A DNA stretch of 60,000 nt from Takakia lepidozioides. Its lineage: Eukaryota > Streptophyta > Takakiopsida > Takakiales > Takakiaceae. The notes under the pieces are model-generated. The model saw only the letters and a list, made by a program, of their open reading frames with translations. It did not search any database and had not been told where the DNA came from. The stretch spans positions 50,424,042 to 50,484,041 of the forward strand of contig CM060734.1 in the NCBI GenBank assembly GCA_030704615.1, written 5' to 3'. Of this stretch, positions 1-13,400 are shown in pieces. How positions within the stretch are numbered: position 1 is the stretch's first letter; every line of letters starts with the position of its first letter. The position numbers and the translations under genes are program-made.

Positions 1-190
1 TATTGGAAGATGGTGACTAGTGTGCTTGAATGGTTTTGGACGTAATGCTTTATTCTGTGACAAAATTGTGGAATGATGGAATCTGAGCTATGAGCTCCAG
101 CTTATTTGCTTCATTAACTCCTCTAAAGAAATGAGAGCGGGGATGGATTCTAGATTAATCAGCCAGAGATCTTGAATATAACCTTTTCAG

Positions 191-3100
191 GCCGAAAAAT
201 CCCAACCCTGGACTGCAGTCTTACTGTCACAAACAGACCAACTCGGTGATCATGGTTTGGTGTTCCAGGTCTCTTGTGTGGAGCAACTGTGTGACCAGCT
301 GTGCTACCGGTTAGAGCTCGCGTGCTTTGCTGCACACATGAACTCTACAATGGGTGGACAGGCAGGCGGCGTCCAAATTTTCAGGAAGGGAATCCGACCG
401 AACGAGGAAGATAATACTGGGGCACCTGCGGATCCATTTGTGGCCAATCTTGTCCTTGAACGTTTGACCATGCATTCACCTGTTCGGGTGAGTGCCAATA
501 GGGCTCTCCTTTGGGCTTTGGCTCAAACCTGTTTGTTCTGTTGCCTAGAAAAGGAAAGGATGCGTTCAGATTGCCTTCACCTAGCTTTAGCTCTCTGTCA
601 ACAGTGCATCACAAGCATCACAAGCTTTATTTCTGAACACAGAATAAACTATATGCAAAACTTCTGGTTTAGGGTGTTAAGATGTGGATGTTAAGACTCA
701 GGGTCCCCATATAAGTAGGGGATGTCAGTCTACTTCATCTTAAGTGAGAAACCAGAGGGATCTATTCTTCACTATCTTCACACCTAATTCATGCATATAG
801 CTGAGGTACTAAAGGGAGTGCTATGTATGACTTGTAGGTTATTTTTGACGTTGTTCCTGACATCAACCTTAGGGATGCCCTAGAGCTTGTGAAAATGCAG
901 CCTGCAGGTGTGTCTGCCTCCGCTTCCATACAAAGGTTAGCCATCGTCCGTATGAATGTTCTTGTTACGCTCATCTTGAGATTATTTCTTTTTCTGTTGT
1001 CTTTTCCACACCGAATTTTCTAACCCGGACTGTTACATCATTTTTTTGTAGGGGGATTTGGGAGACTGATTGTGAACAATCTCTTCAGAGGATTGTACTG
1101 CCGTTGCTAATTGCTTTCTTAATCAGAAGTCTTTTTTTGGTTTGTTGCATGACAGGAATCTTGATCTGGAGCTTTTACACATGAATTACGGGGTACAAGC
1201 TGCAGTCCATGCCTTGGGAGCAATGGAATTAAGCACTGCTGATGAGTTTAAAACAGGAGAGCAGCAGAGAGGTGCAGCCTTCTTTCTTGAGGAGCTACAT
1301 GAGCATTTGGAAGCAATCAGTACTCCTGTCCGTCGGGTATGATGGCCCGGTGTTTGGTTGTTTATGTATATTTCATGTAGTATATTCTTAACCACATCTA
1401 TATACAGTTGCACATATCTCGCTTAACACATCATTGGAATGCACCTAATCCAAGTTATAGATGTGCTTTGACTTCATAAAAGAGTAACCTTCTGTTTCAG
1501 CAGAGTCGGAATTGAACATTGGTTCACTTTTTGCACAGACCTGGAACTATGGCACCAAATCAATTGTTCTTGTTTCCTTTTTTCTTGACTCAAACTGGGG
1601 CAGTTCCCTTGGGTTAGAGCTTCTTGTATAGGTTCAGTATCTGGCTAAACACCTTGCTGAACATGAACATATGGTACTTTTATGCAGGTCTGGATGATGA
1701 GCATGATAATGGCACTTCTACACATGGATGAATTAAGTGTCCAACCAGTGGCAACTGAGGGGTCAACAGGCTTAGCGGCAAAACAGACCAAGAATAATGG
1801 GGACATGGAAGCAGCAACAGGGGCTGGGGATTCAGAGAAGCTTACTGCTGTTGTGTTTGTGGGTAATATCCTGGCAATGCTATGTCAATGCCTTCCAGCT
1901 GTTGGACTGGAGCTTGAAGCAAGAAGCCCAGCATCAAGCAAAGGGGGCCTGGGCAGGAAAGGAAGCATAACTGGAATTGGATTCCCAGGGAGAGCAGGTA
2001 AGAAGGCCTGGGAGCAGAAAGCGGAGCTGTTGCATCAGTTTGTGGAGGATTGGGAATGGCGCCTTGCTGTATTGCAGCGTTTGTCTCCAACGTCGCTGCG
2101 GCCATGGGAGTGGAGGGAAGCCTTGGCAGTCCTCCGTGCAGCTCCTTCAACCTTGCTTAACCTGTGTGTTCTCCAGAGTCCATTTGGCTCTTCTTGATGT
2201 TCAGTCTCTCTTCCCACCCTCTCTCTAAGGTGCTAGTGGATGTGTGGTTGATTGTTGCCGTGAGGATAAAGTAAAAGTTCCCTTATATCCAGGAACAGAA
2301 AGCTACCTCCTAAGATGGACGGGACAACCTGGTAGATTGAACTGTAGTAGTAAACCCTCTCGGTGGAGCATCGCTTCTTCAGGTGGTCTGCATACTCCTG
2401 AAAACAGGGGCAGATTTGTTGTCTTTAGAGACGATCCGAAGTGCGGAGCGTCCTGCCTCCACGAGGCTTTCCGCCTTACTTCACGCTTGATTAGTTCTTT
2501 GGTTCTTCTATTACCTGTCCATGGGCACTTTGGTCTTCCTGTGGCTATATTAAACTCCCTACAGTTTGATTTTTCTTCTGGTTTCAGTGGTTCTACCTGC
2601 TGGTATCCTTGCCCCATGGCCCTCCCCATTAAGTTTAAAGTATAAAGTTCATCTCTCTATTCCAAAGCCCCGCAGGGCCTTCTGTTTACGTAATGGAGCC
2701 CTTTCTCCTTCAGGTTTTTCTAGCAAACCTACTTCCCTCCCTGAGTTTTCTCTTCAGAGGAGATGGTTTCTGGTTACTCATGTGGTGTGTGGTGCAGGTG
2801 CGTGCAGCGGGCTCAATATGACCTTGGAGAAGAGGCCGTACACCGCTTTGGGTTGCCCCCAGAGGAGGCAGCCTCGCTGGAGCTCGCTGAATGGGTGGAT
2901 GGTGCTGTAGCAAGAGCATCTGTATGCACTTTGACATACCCTGAGTTTGTGGTCATTTAGTCAGTCTAGGAGCTTTTTGTTGGGTTTTTGGGTAAGTGCG
3001 AATAATTTCTGTACAGTGTCAGAATGTCAGACTTTCAATCCTCCCCTGGGGTACAGTTAGCTTGTGCTGCCATCTCCTCCATCTTCCCCATTACATACGG

Positions 3101-6100
3101 CCTCTTCTTCAATTGCTTGATGTCTGGGGAGGGAGCCACTCTTGGAAATGATTTTAACCCTTAGGACTATACCTACTGTTTGAACAACATGATCGGGATG
3201 CTGGTTTGCCATTGGTATTGACAGGTGGATGATGCAGTCTCTCGAGTTGCAGAGGGATCATCGAGCACAGATGAGGCTCTCAATTTTGCCGCCCTTCGTG
3301 CACCATTAGCGCCCCTTGCTAGTGTAAACCTGTTATACCGACTACCTCATAATTTTCTTATATATGATGAGTATGAAAGAGACACCATATTTTATGGTTG
3401 CTTCGGCAGCTTTTCTGAATATGTACTTTCTGTAGAGTTCTGCTGACCAGTATCCTACTAAGCATCTACATATTCATTGTATAGTATGGTTGTTGGGTAA
3501 GAGGTAGGAAGAGAGTCTCTCATGATGGGAAGTTGAAGAATTTCTTAGAACTGACATTGGCATGACCAATTTGTCTCAGGTCCTTCTCTGCCTTGATGTT
3601 GCAATGGCTTCTGCGAGGTCTGTCGACATGGCAAGGCACCTTCTGGATCGGGTAATTTCTGCCCCAATATATTTTCAGTGGTGCGAGAGTAGATGCTTTG
3701 AACAAAAGACTTGAGCACTTCCTAGCTGACCAGTTGGCACTTCAATCCTAAGGTTTTAGTCTTGGTTCAATATGCTTACTTCATAAGGATGTCTAACACT
3801 GAGATTTGAAGGATATCACTGTGTGCTAAGTTAATAGAGAAGTGAAGGCCGATTTCATTCATGATTTCACCTTTTAGATGTCTTCTCTTGATTAGTGGGA
3901 GGCTGTTGGTTTTGGCCATGGCAACAGGCACGTCCCTTCTTTCTCAGATCTCTCAATTAGGGTCAAGGGAACAAGGGCCGGAGCAGAGACAAGAGGCGTG
4001 CATTGTCTTGGTGGCCAAGCGCGTGATGCACCGCTTGCAGGAGCTTCTGGACCAGGTCCCTATCCTCTGTTCAGCTGCATCTTCGTTACTTTGCCCTTCT
4101 GTACGTGCTTCTCTCAGTGCTGGAATCAACCTAGTGTTCTCTGGTATGATATTTGTCAGGCCTTGTATTTTCACTACATGAACCATGTTGTGGATTGTCT
4201 TCTGATGTATGCATGTTCTAGGCAATTTCAGGCCAAGTTTAATACCCTGGTATGTGAAACCCCAGAAACAACTCTCGAAAGTTGTGTATATGGGGGGGCT
4301 CTACCTTCTAAGGGTGCTTTAATAGCCAACTTCACTGGAGTGGTAGTACATAATGTGGCCAAAAAACATAATCCTCCTGGTTTTTTAGGTGGTATTTATT
4401 TCAAGAATGATTTCAATGATCTCTTCTTTTCTCTCCTGTTTCTTTCTCCTGCAATTGCGTCTCTGTCCATTATCTGTCCTCATATGTGTTTGACGCAAGA
4501 CAGTTAGAAGTACAGAGCGGTTGTTAAGCACTTGCGTAGAAGATGCATCAGTACTCTATACATATACCATCCTATCAACCTGGATTTTGGCTGGTCAGAT
4601 CTATTACTTAGTTTCCACCTGGTTGCTTTTATATTTCACTGCTATCAGAGGCTGTGAACAGTAATGGATCTAAATGAAACTGCTGTAAGAGCAAGAAAGG
4701 GCCTCATTCTTATTGTTTCTGTCAGCAGGACAAGTCTGGGGCCTTGCAGTTGCTTTTATCAGGTGCGGATATGGTGACCCCTTCAGGCACTGATAGTATC
4801 CGGCAAGGACCAAGGCAGCGAGCGCTGGCCATTTTGCAGCAGACAATAGAGGATGCCACTAATGGCAAGCGCCAGTTCTTAAGTGGTGAGTTCTATCCAA
4901 ATGTTGTGGTCAGAAGTTACTACTGATCCGCTTAGCATGGTACAGGCCCCACACATTCAGTTTCATTGCTCCCAGTCTAGCATATTTCTCCTACAGTCTT
5001 GTCCTGTCCTGTTTGCATGTCTGTCTAGTTGGGTTGCTTTCTAGGTTCTCTCATTTGGTTATAATCTGGGTTCATTTGGATGGACAGATAAGTGACGCAA
5101 TATGTGTCTCTTCTCTTCAGGAAAACTACACAACCTTGTAAGAGCTCTAGCGGACGAGGAGGTTGATGATTGGACCACAAGCCCTCATGGAGAAAGACGG
5201 CCCTCACACCTAGCGGAGCATGGCCTTGGCCTGGGGCTTGGATTCAATGTCACTTCAAAGACTACTTCAGTGAATGTGCCTAACACTTCCGGATTAGGAG
5301 GCTATTTTGGGGAGGGCACTCCTTCAATGGTTCCTAAAGGGACAGTGAAACGGTTTCTAGGGCCACTGACTAACAAACCGATGGCATACCTATCAGCTTT
5401 CATCCTCTACATTGCCACTGTTGGTGATATTGTCGATGGCATTGACACAACTCATGACTACAACTTCTTTGCACTTGTCTATGAGCGCCCCAATGATGTA
5501 GGCCTTTACCAATTCCCATCCTGTCGACCTGATAAAAGTTCCTTTGTTTCTATCTTTCCTTTCCTCCACTGTCCCATAGGCCATCCAAACCTCCTGTGAA
5601 CATCCTGAATTCTTTTATTTTTCTTTTGCCAGACGAGGAAACGTTTTTCATTGTGCAAATCCATCCCCATTAGCATTATTCTCTTTCCTAATGTGTCCTT
5701 GCCTGTTCCATTCAGGCACATCATCTGGTTCATCAATTGGTTTGCCATATTGTGTTTGTCAGTTCTTCTTGTCAATATGCTCCCCTATGTCTTATGTCTT
5801 ATGTTTGATTCTGAATTGAATCAGAAGATTTTTGTCAAACAGCGAGGATGCTATACTGGAGACGACGTCAATGTCTTCCAGCACTCCAGTCTCTCCCTTG
5901 TTCATGAGTCCCTGCATTCAGTGGATAACAACCTCTGCTCTTTTGTTTTGCAGTTGTTGACTAGGCTAGTGTTCGAGCGGGGAAGCGCAGATGCAGCTGG
6001 GAAAGTTGCAGATATAATGGGAGCGGATTTGGTGCACCAGGTATTTATTCCACCCTAGAGAGAATGCTTAATCATATCACTTCACTGGATAATGCATGTG

Positions 6101-7445
6101 TGCAACTGTCTGCAAGTTGGTAGGCAGTGTTGTTGAGTTAAATATTTTGAGCTTCTGAGAACAATGTTGCTGAGAGAAAAAGGAAAGTTAATGTCCTCCC
6201 AGTAGATATTCATTAGTTAGCTATTCAATTTTCGAGTATAGCTGCCTACAGGAAAGTCATAGACCATTTGTTTAAGGAGTCGATGTACCCTCTTCCACAT
6301 GCTTTCTTGCTTTTTGTTACCCATTCTCAAAGATTACATGCGTGGAGCACTAAACTAAAGCTCACAACCCAGGTGACTCTTCTAAAAACTAATAAATACT
6401 TTTGCAGGTAATCTCAGCATGTGTGCCCCCGGTCTACCCTCCCCGGAGAGGCAGGGGTTGGGCATGCATCCCACAACTCCCCACACGCACAGTGCAGCCT
6501 CCCAGCAGCCAACGGGGGGATGTCCACATCGTCGCTACGACCTCTCCAAATGAAGATGAGACAGAGCTATATCCTCTACAGATAGACGTCATAAAACACC
6601 TTGCCACACTGTCACCTGTGCGCGCCATTCTTGCCTGTGTATTTGGCCAAAGCCATTTCAGTACAAGCCCCAGGGATACCAGTGATGCAGATTCCAGCAT
6701 CCCACAGTTGGCACAACAACAGCTGGATGCTGATCGGTCCTTTTTTGAATTTGCCTTAGAGCAGTCTGAGCGGTAGGTTGACTTTTGGGCCTTCTCTTTA
6801 CAACATTGTTCTGTTAAGTTTATCATGGATCTATGATATTCTGTGCCATATCTCATGCCTAATTACTGAGCTTTGACCAGCTTGAAGGTCTGTTTATCCA
6901 ATATATATCCAGTGTATCCAGAAAGAATCAACAAATACACTGCTTTCAGACCTTCAGTCCTTCCTCCTGCGGTCCACTTATTTCAGTTGATGCAAGGATG
7001 TCTTACATGTCCTACTGGTGACATTTCTGGTCTCTGCATGCTCTTAATAAACATGCTAAGCAGTGACGGACAATGGGGATTGCAGTTACTCAACGTTGAA
7101 CCGGTGGATCCAACTGCAAGCAAATTTGCAACATTTGTCTGGTTTACCAACCTCCTCTCGACAGCTTAACGAGGACCCTAAGAAGGAAGAGGAGAGACGT
7201 GCTTCAGCAAAGCGGCCCCGTGCAGCAGAAGAGGATTCTGACTCATCTTCTGACAGTGATGAGAAACATGTCTTGCTGGGAATGCCAGGCTTAGATGTGG
7301 GATGGACCCCCGAATTTTGCAGCCCACAGGCTCATGAAGGGGTGCCACCAGCATCCAAGGAAGCCAGGGGTCCAGAGCCAAGTACTCCTTTGTCCCTTTT
7401 ATTTGACTGGGAGCACGAGGCCCCCTATGAAGATGCTGTTCAAAG
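191..7445 (+). CDS. ZFYVE26-like gene, visible exons 1-13
   Basis: Exons read as 191-487, 838-935, 1156-1336, 1688-2163, 2798-2921, 3225-3323, 3580-3651, 3948-4055, 4729-4885, 5121-5497, 5954-6040, 6408-6772 and 7086-7445. Each border has GT...AG and the phases agree across junctions. Two borders needed a choice. Exon 4 ends inside a Leu codon (CT/G), so it joins LNLCVQRAQYDLGEEAVHRF. Exon 6 ends at 3323 before GTAAAC rather than at the GT two bases earlier, giving PLASVLLCLDVA. Exon 13 carries an acidic, serine-rich stretch (EDSDSSSDSDE), a probable disordered linker also present at this point in Arabidopsis. Most introns are 200-650 bases and contain nothing recognisable. Confidence 0.88.
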
Positions 7446-10400
7446 GTAGGTGAAGTCCATTTTTGTTTGTGCAACATCCCATTGCCATGACAATGGGAGT
7501 CAAACCCCATCTGTTTTTCAAGCTAAGACACAAGAGAAATGAAATGAAATGGTACTTTATAATGTCTGCGGAAAGCTCTAAGAGCTTATCTTTCTTTCTT
7601 AGATAGAGGAGCTTTCCACGGACGGAAATGAACTGAAATGAATGAAATGGTGCTTAATAACGTCTGCGGAAAGCTCAAAGAGCTTATGGAACAAAAAAAT
7701 GGGAAAAAACAAGAGATTGTACTCATAAGACGTTGTTTGCCGTAGCCTTGTGGCCATTGACCCCGCGCCCAGTTTGAGCGGGAACAAAAGGGACAGAACC
7801 TACCTCTGTCAGGGGCTGACGTTGGTAGTAAGACTTACCTTCATATAAAGAATTAATCCGGGTTTTCCAGATATCCTCTAGAAATCCCTTCACACAAGCA
7901 TCAATCTGCTGTGTGTGATTTGCCCAAAAACTAGGCCTCAGGAGGGCCTGGGCTTTTGACTCAGCCTCGAGACTTTCAAAGTTGGTAAATAGGGGTACAG
8001 GCACAATTCCCTTGATAGAGTTGAAGATTGTACTCATAAGACGTTGTTTGCCGTAGCCTTGTGGCCATTGACCCCGCGCCCAGTTTGAGCGGGAACAAAA
8101 GGGACAGAACCTACCTCTGTCAGGGGCTGACGTTGGTAGTAAGACTTACCTCCATATAAAGAATTAATCCGGGTTTTCCAGATATCCTCTAGAAATCCCT
8201 TCACACAAGCATCAATCTGCTGTGTGTGATTTGCCCAAAAACTAGGCCTCAGGAGGGCCTGGGCTTTTGGCTCAGCCTCGAGACTTTCAAAGTTGGTAAA
8301 CAGGGGTACAGGCACAATTCCCTTAATAGATTTGAAGAGAGCGTCTCTTTGGTGAGAGAACCCCGGACAGTGTATCAGAAAATGAATACTGTCTTCAGAT
8401 TGCCCACACAACGGGCAATTGCACTCTCCCTTTCCTCTCTGCTTCTGTTTGCTGTTCAGAGGTAGGCTTCCTGCCCTGAGTTTAAATTTCAGTCTAGTGC
8501 CGAGAGTGGGTAGACCCTTGAGGTCATCCAAGATGTCCTCCCCCATGTCACAGACTGGAAACAAGTTCAGGGAAGTTTTCTGCCTAACTTCATTTTCATC
8601 AGACAATTTCATGGCAACAGACATGGCTGAGGACACTACAGCCTCTAAGTCAGATTTATCCAGCAGGGTCAAGACTTGCGGATCCAGGTCCAGGTCCTTG
8701 AGGATCTCTTCTACTCTCTTCTGCCAGGACTTAGCCTGTTTGACAGGGCGGTCCTGTTTCCAAGATATAGAGTCGATTAACTTAGGATATCTGGTGTTGG
8801 GCATATGTTGCAGCTGACCCCACCATCTGACCTTGAATTCATCTCGTCGGGAGCTTAAGGACGGAATGCCAAACTCACCCCGAACAGCCACATTGGCTGT
8901 TTTGGAGCATGCTGACATACACTCCTTAAGCACCCCCACTTGAATGGATTCTAGAGACTTAGCCTGGTTGGAGTTATCAACCCATATAGCAGATCCGTAC
9001 TCCAAAGCAGGTCTAATAACGCGGCAAAGCATGGTTTTCTTAACCTCAGAGTTGACCCCTCTGCAGTGGAAAAATTTAGTGAGCCCCAGAGCTTTGCGCT
9101 TGCCAGTTTGAACAACTTTCCGGATATGTGCATCCCAATTACAATTGGAGGAAAATTCAACAGAAAATGGAGGAAAAAACAAGAGAAATGAAATGAAATG
9201 ATATGGTGCTTTATAACAAAGAAAGAAAGAAGACAGACAGAAAGAAGAAGACACCAGACATAACCTGCGTATTGAAAAGCCTCTTCCTCTACTGAAGTTT
9301 TCCCTCTCTCAAAAGGGTGGGCTCTGCATGGAAATCGCCCATCTGTGCGTCTAGGGTCGTTAGTTGTTTGGTATTTTAAATGTGTTTGGCATGTACAAGG
9401 GAGCAAATGGCTATGAGACGAAATGATTTGAGCAGTCAAGGATTGCACAGTATGGAACTGTAGCTTGTATTAAGAAGTTCCAGATTTTGATCATGAATGC
9501 TGCCATGGATGCTCAGTTAGAGTGGCAACAATCCAGCCTGTCTTGTATGGCCTTATGATCATGTACACTTGTCTATTTTCACGCTTGTTTAGGAAGTGCT
9601 TGAAGCAAGTTATATCAATGTGCTGATCGGCTGAACCTGGTACTGTGCGTTGCTGAATCATTCATGCTTGATTGTGTTTAGAAATTCACAAAGCCGTTGT
9701 GTTACATTGCTAATCACGTGAAACTGGACATTATGGTGGTTCCAGATTGCTGGAGGAGGGAAAGCTTGTGGATGCATTGGCACTGGCTGACAGGTGGCTA
9801 CGTGATGGGGCCTCTGACGGATTGCTTCAGTTACTGATTGAAAGAGGTGAGGAGAGTGGATCACAGACTAGTACTCAATGGCAAGGTTACAGCGCTACAC
9901 ATCTGTATAGCAGCAGCTGGCAGTACTGTATTCGCATCCGCAACAAGAGCCTGGCAGCCACTCTTGCCCTTAAGTACGTGTTCAGCACCAATCTACCGCA
10001 ACACAACCGCATCTTAACACTGAATTCTTACAAGCTAGTAGACAACTTTTTAGCTCAACAAGAATTTCCACCATCACAACTTTTTGGCAACATGAAAGGG
10101 CATGTGGTGTTTCTCTTGCATAGCTGAGACGGGCATGTTTTACAGATACTTGCATCGTTGGGAGCTGGATGCAGCAATTGATGTGCTCACAATGTGCAGC
10201 TGCCATCTATCCTCTGATGACCTCCTCTATAATGAGGTTCTTACCTCCCCTCCCTCCCATGCAGGGTAATATCAATTTTGTTGCATGCATCTATGCTCAC
10301 TTAGGAGTTCAAAGTACTGTAGACAGCTTGTGTAGTCTGAGTTTATTTTGAAGCTAAGTCACCTGAAAATCAAGGTGTAAGGGCATCCGTATCAATGGGC

Positions 10401-13400
10401 TAGGGCACCACTTTGCGTGAAGTCAAATGCTGATGGAGTGGGTGTATGCAGGTTGTGCGGAAGAGACAGACACTTCAGCAATATGGCCGCATTCAGCGGG
10501 CTGACAGTCGGTTCACCAATTGGCAGGAGGTGCAGCATTCTATTGCATGAATTATCTTTTTCTCTGGTGTACCCACTCAGTCCTTAGACCATTGGTTAAG
10601 TATCATTGCCCACAGAATGTCCGTACAGCGGGTAACATTTATGAAACAGGAACTTGCAAGGCACAACAAAGCAAGCAAGGATGTTTACATTCTTCCCCAG
10701 GTGGGAGGAGAGAAAAAGGAAGAAATAATGTTCAACACCAATGGGGAGGCTTAGAGGGCCTATGGACGCTGTAGAACAACAAAAGAAAGACCTATCAAGC
10801 CCTAAAAATTGTGGGACAGAAAAATGAAATGAAATGGTACTTTATAATGTCCGCGGAAAGCTCCTGGGACAAAAGGGAGAAACCAGAAAGAAGTGACAAA
10901 ACCACAGCCAAAAGCAGCCCAGAAGCAACTACTGCTGAAGGACGGAGAGAATGTACTCCTATGACGTTGTTTGCCGTAGCCTGGCCATTGACCCTGCGCC
11001 CAGTTTGAGCGGAACACAAAGGGATGGAACCTACCTTTGTCAGGGGCTGACGCTGGTAGTAAGACTTACCTTGGAATAAACAATTGATCCGGGTTTTCCA
11101 GATATCCTCTAGAAATCCCTTTACACAAGCATCAACCTGCTGTGTGTGGTTTGCCCAATAACTAGGCCCCAAAAGGGCCTGGGCTTTTGGACACAGAGAG
11201 AGAGAGAATGAACAAGCTTCCAAGAAAAGAACTGACTTGTTTCTGAATTGTTTTGATTAGGACACTACATGTCTAATCTTATGCAGGATCCGTGTTCTTG
11301 CTGATAAAGGTTGTCTGTTATTAGGAGCTTTTCACCCTGAAACAAGTCTTACACTGGCTTGCTCTTTACAGGTGGAAGCACTATGTCAAAGTGATCCTGA
11401 AGGGTTGGCTCTCCGGCTAGCAGGCAAGGGAGCTGTATCAGCTGCACTTGATGTAGCCGAATCATTCAATTTGTCCAATGATTTGCGGAGAGAATTACAG
11501 GGCAGGCAGCTGGTGAAGCTCTTGACCTCTGACCCAATCAGTGGAGGGGGGCCCGCTGGAGGCTTGCGCTTTCTAAACTCTTTACGGAAACCAGAGGATG
11601 CATTGCCTGTGGCTATGGCAGCAATGGAGCAGCTTCCAAATCTGCAATCAAAACAGCTCCTGGTAGTATTTGTCCTTCGTTTGCATGGATGCATGTTCCT
11701 CACATGCTGTATCTGCTGATGTTTATATGTACTGCTAACAGGAATGCAGCAGAAGATTTCAAAGTGGATCAACAGTTTTGCAGCTGGTGTTTCTTCCCTT
11801 CCCACTCCATGAAACCATTTATCCTTACAGACTTCCATATCATTCTTTGTATTCCTTGATCCAGAACCGGAAGATTGACGAGTAAGGGTATCCTATGACA
11901 AAAGGTTTTTACGATTGTGTAGCATGGTCTTTTTTCATATCCTTAGTTAGCAAAAGTCTAGTGAGTTTTGTTAAGCATAGAATGTACTCATGAGACGTTG
12001 TTTGCCGTAGCCTTGTGGCCATTGACCCCGCGCCCAGTTCGAGCGGAAATTTTGTTAAGCATAGAGAAAAAATGGTTTAGGCTTCCCTCAAAACTGTAGA
12101 AATGGCAACCTCTTAAGACCTAGTGTCTCCAAATTTCCATTCGTGCACAATGTATTACAATCTAACCACATTCAATAGGGGTCTATTACAGCTGTTGGAT
12201 AATGTCGTCAATCAGAGATGCAATCTATGAAGAAGGTCAGAAACCGACTTGGCTGCATTTTCCCAATGACTTCAACTTGAGTGGACATTTGCATCTCTTG
12301 TTTGAGACAATGAGAGAATAGTTATAGGATTGCTTAATCCTGTAGGATTCTGCATGGCAGGTTCATTTCTTTCTGAAGCGGCGAGTTGGGACTTTGTCTG
12401 AGGAAGAGCATGCAAGGCTGGACCGGTTGGCTTTGGGCCTGCGTATGCTGGGAGCCCTCCCACTGCCATGGCAACAGCGCTGTTCTGCACTGCATGAGCA
12501 TCCCCGTCTCATTCTTGAGACTCTCCTTATGTGGAAACAGCTTGGTGCTGCCTCTCAGGTAATGTGATCTTCTTTTCTTGGTCTAGTTTTTACTGTAAGA
12601 GTAAACAGGCGAATCCAGATCACAGCGAATATTGATATTTTAGACTGGAACCATGAGTCTCCCTTAAGACAGTTGGAAATATGATTACATCGATCTAATT
12701 CTATCATATGCTTTGAAAGGGCCAGAGGCAAATGTTCACCTTTCTAATCTACTAGCCATATTAACCAGAGGGGCAGCGTTCTTTTTGTGAAATTCTGATA
12801 CTTTTTGTTGGTCAGGCATTGTTGGGATGTCTAAAAATGTCACATTTTTAGATTTTGCATTTCATAACTTAATAGGAAATTAACAGGAAATTGTCCTTGT
12901 TGCAGCTTTTACAAGCATTTCCCTCTTTACGGGACGATCCGCTCATTATTGACTATGCTGCTAAAGCTCTGAGTCTCAGTAACAATGCACCTATGGAGCG
13001 CAGGCCACTTGTCACTACCCCAGCCACTGTGAAGCCCTCTGGCCATTTGACAACTTCAGCACGGTCGAACTTTAGCAGTGGACGTAACTCGTTGCAGCGC
13101 CGGGCATTTTCCTGGACTCAACGGGACAGTGGTAACAAAATCATTTATAAAGACACCAGCAACCGGAAACGGAAGCTCGGAACACTCCCACCTTCACAGA
13201 AAGCAGCATGGGAGGCAATGGCTGGGATACCTGAGGAGCGGCCACCAGCTGGACTGGGCAACCTTGACAATTATGAAAGGCCAGCCACGGTGACTATGGC
13301 AGAGGAGTGGGTGTTAACTGGGGACCCCAGTAAGGACGAGGCTGTTCGAAACTCACACCGCTATGAAAGTGCTCCCAGTATCATTCTATTTAAGGTGCAG

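Noticed and set aside
3225-3323. Possible splice defect between exons 6 and 7 of the ZFYVE26-like gene
   Set aside because: The first GT after PLA gives a broken frame, but using the next donor, GTAAAC after 3323, restores the frame and the conserved sequence.
8219-8817. Plus-strand ORFs across the LINE at 8 kb
   Set aside because: They lie opposite the conserved LINE-A reading frame and show no family features; they are shadows.
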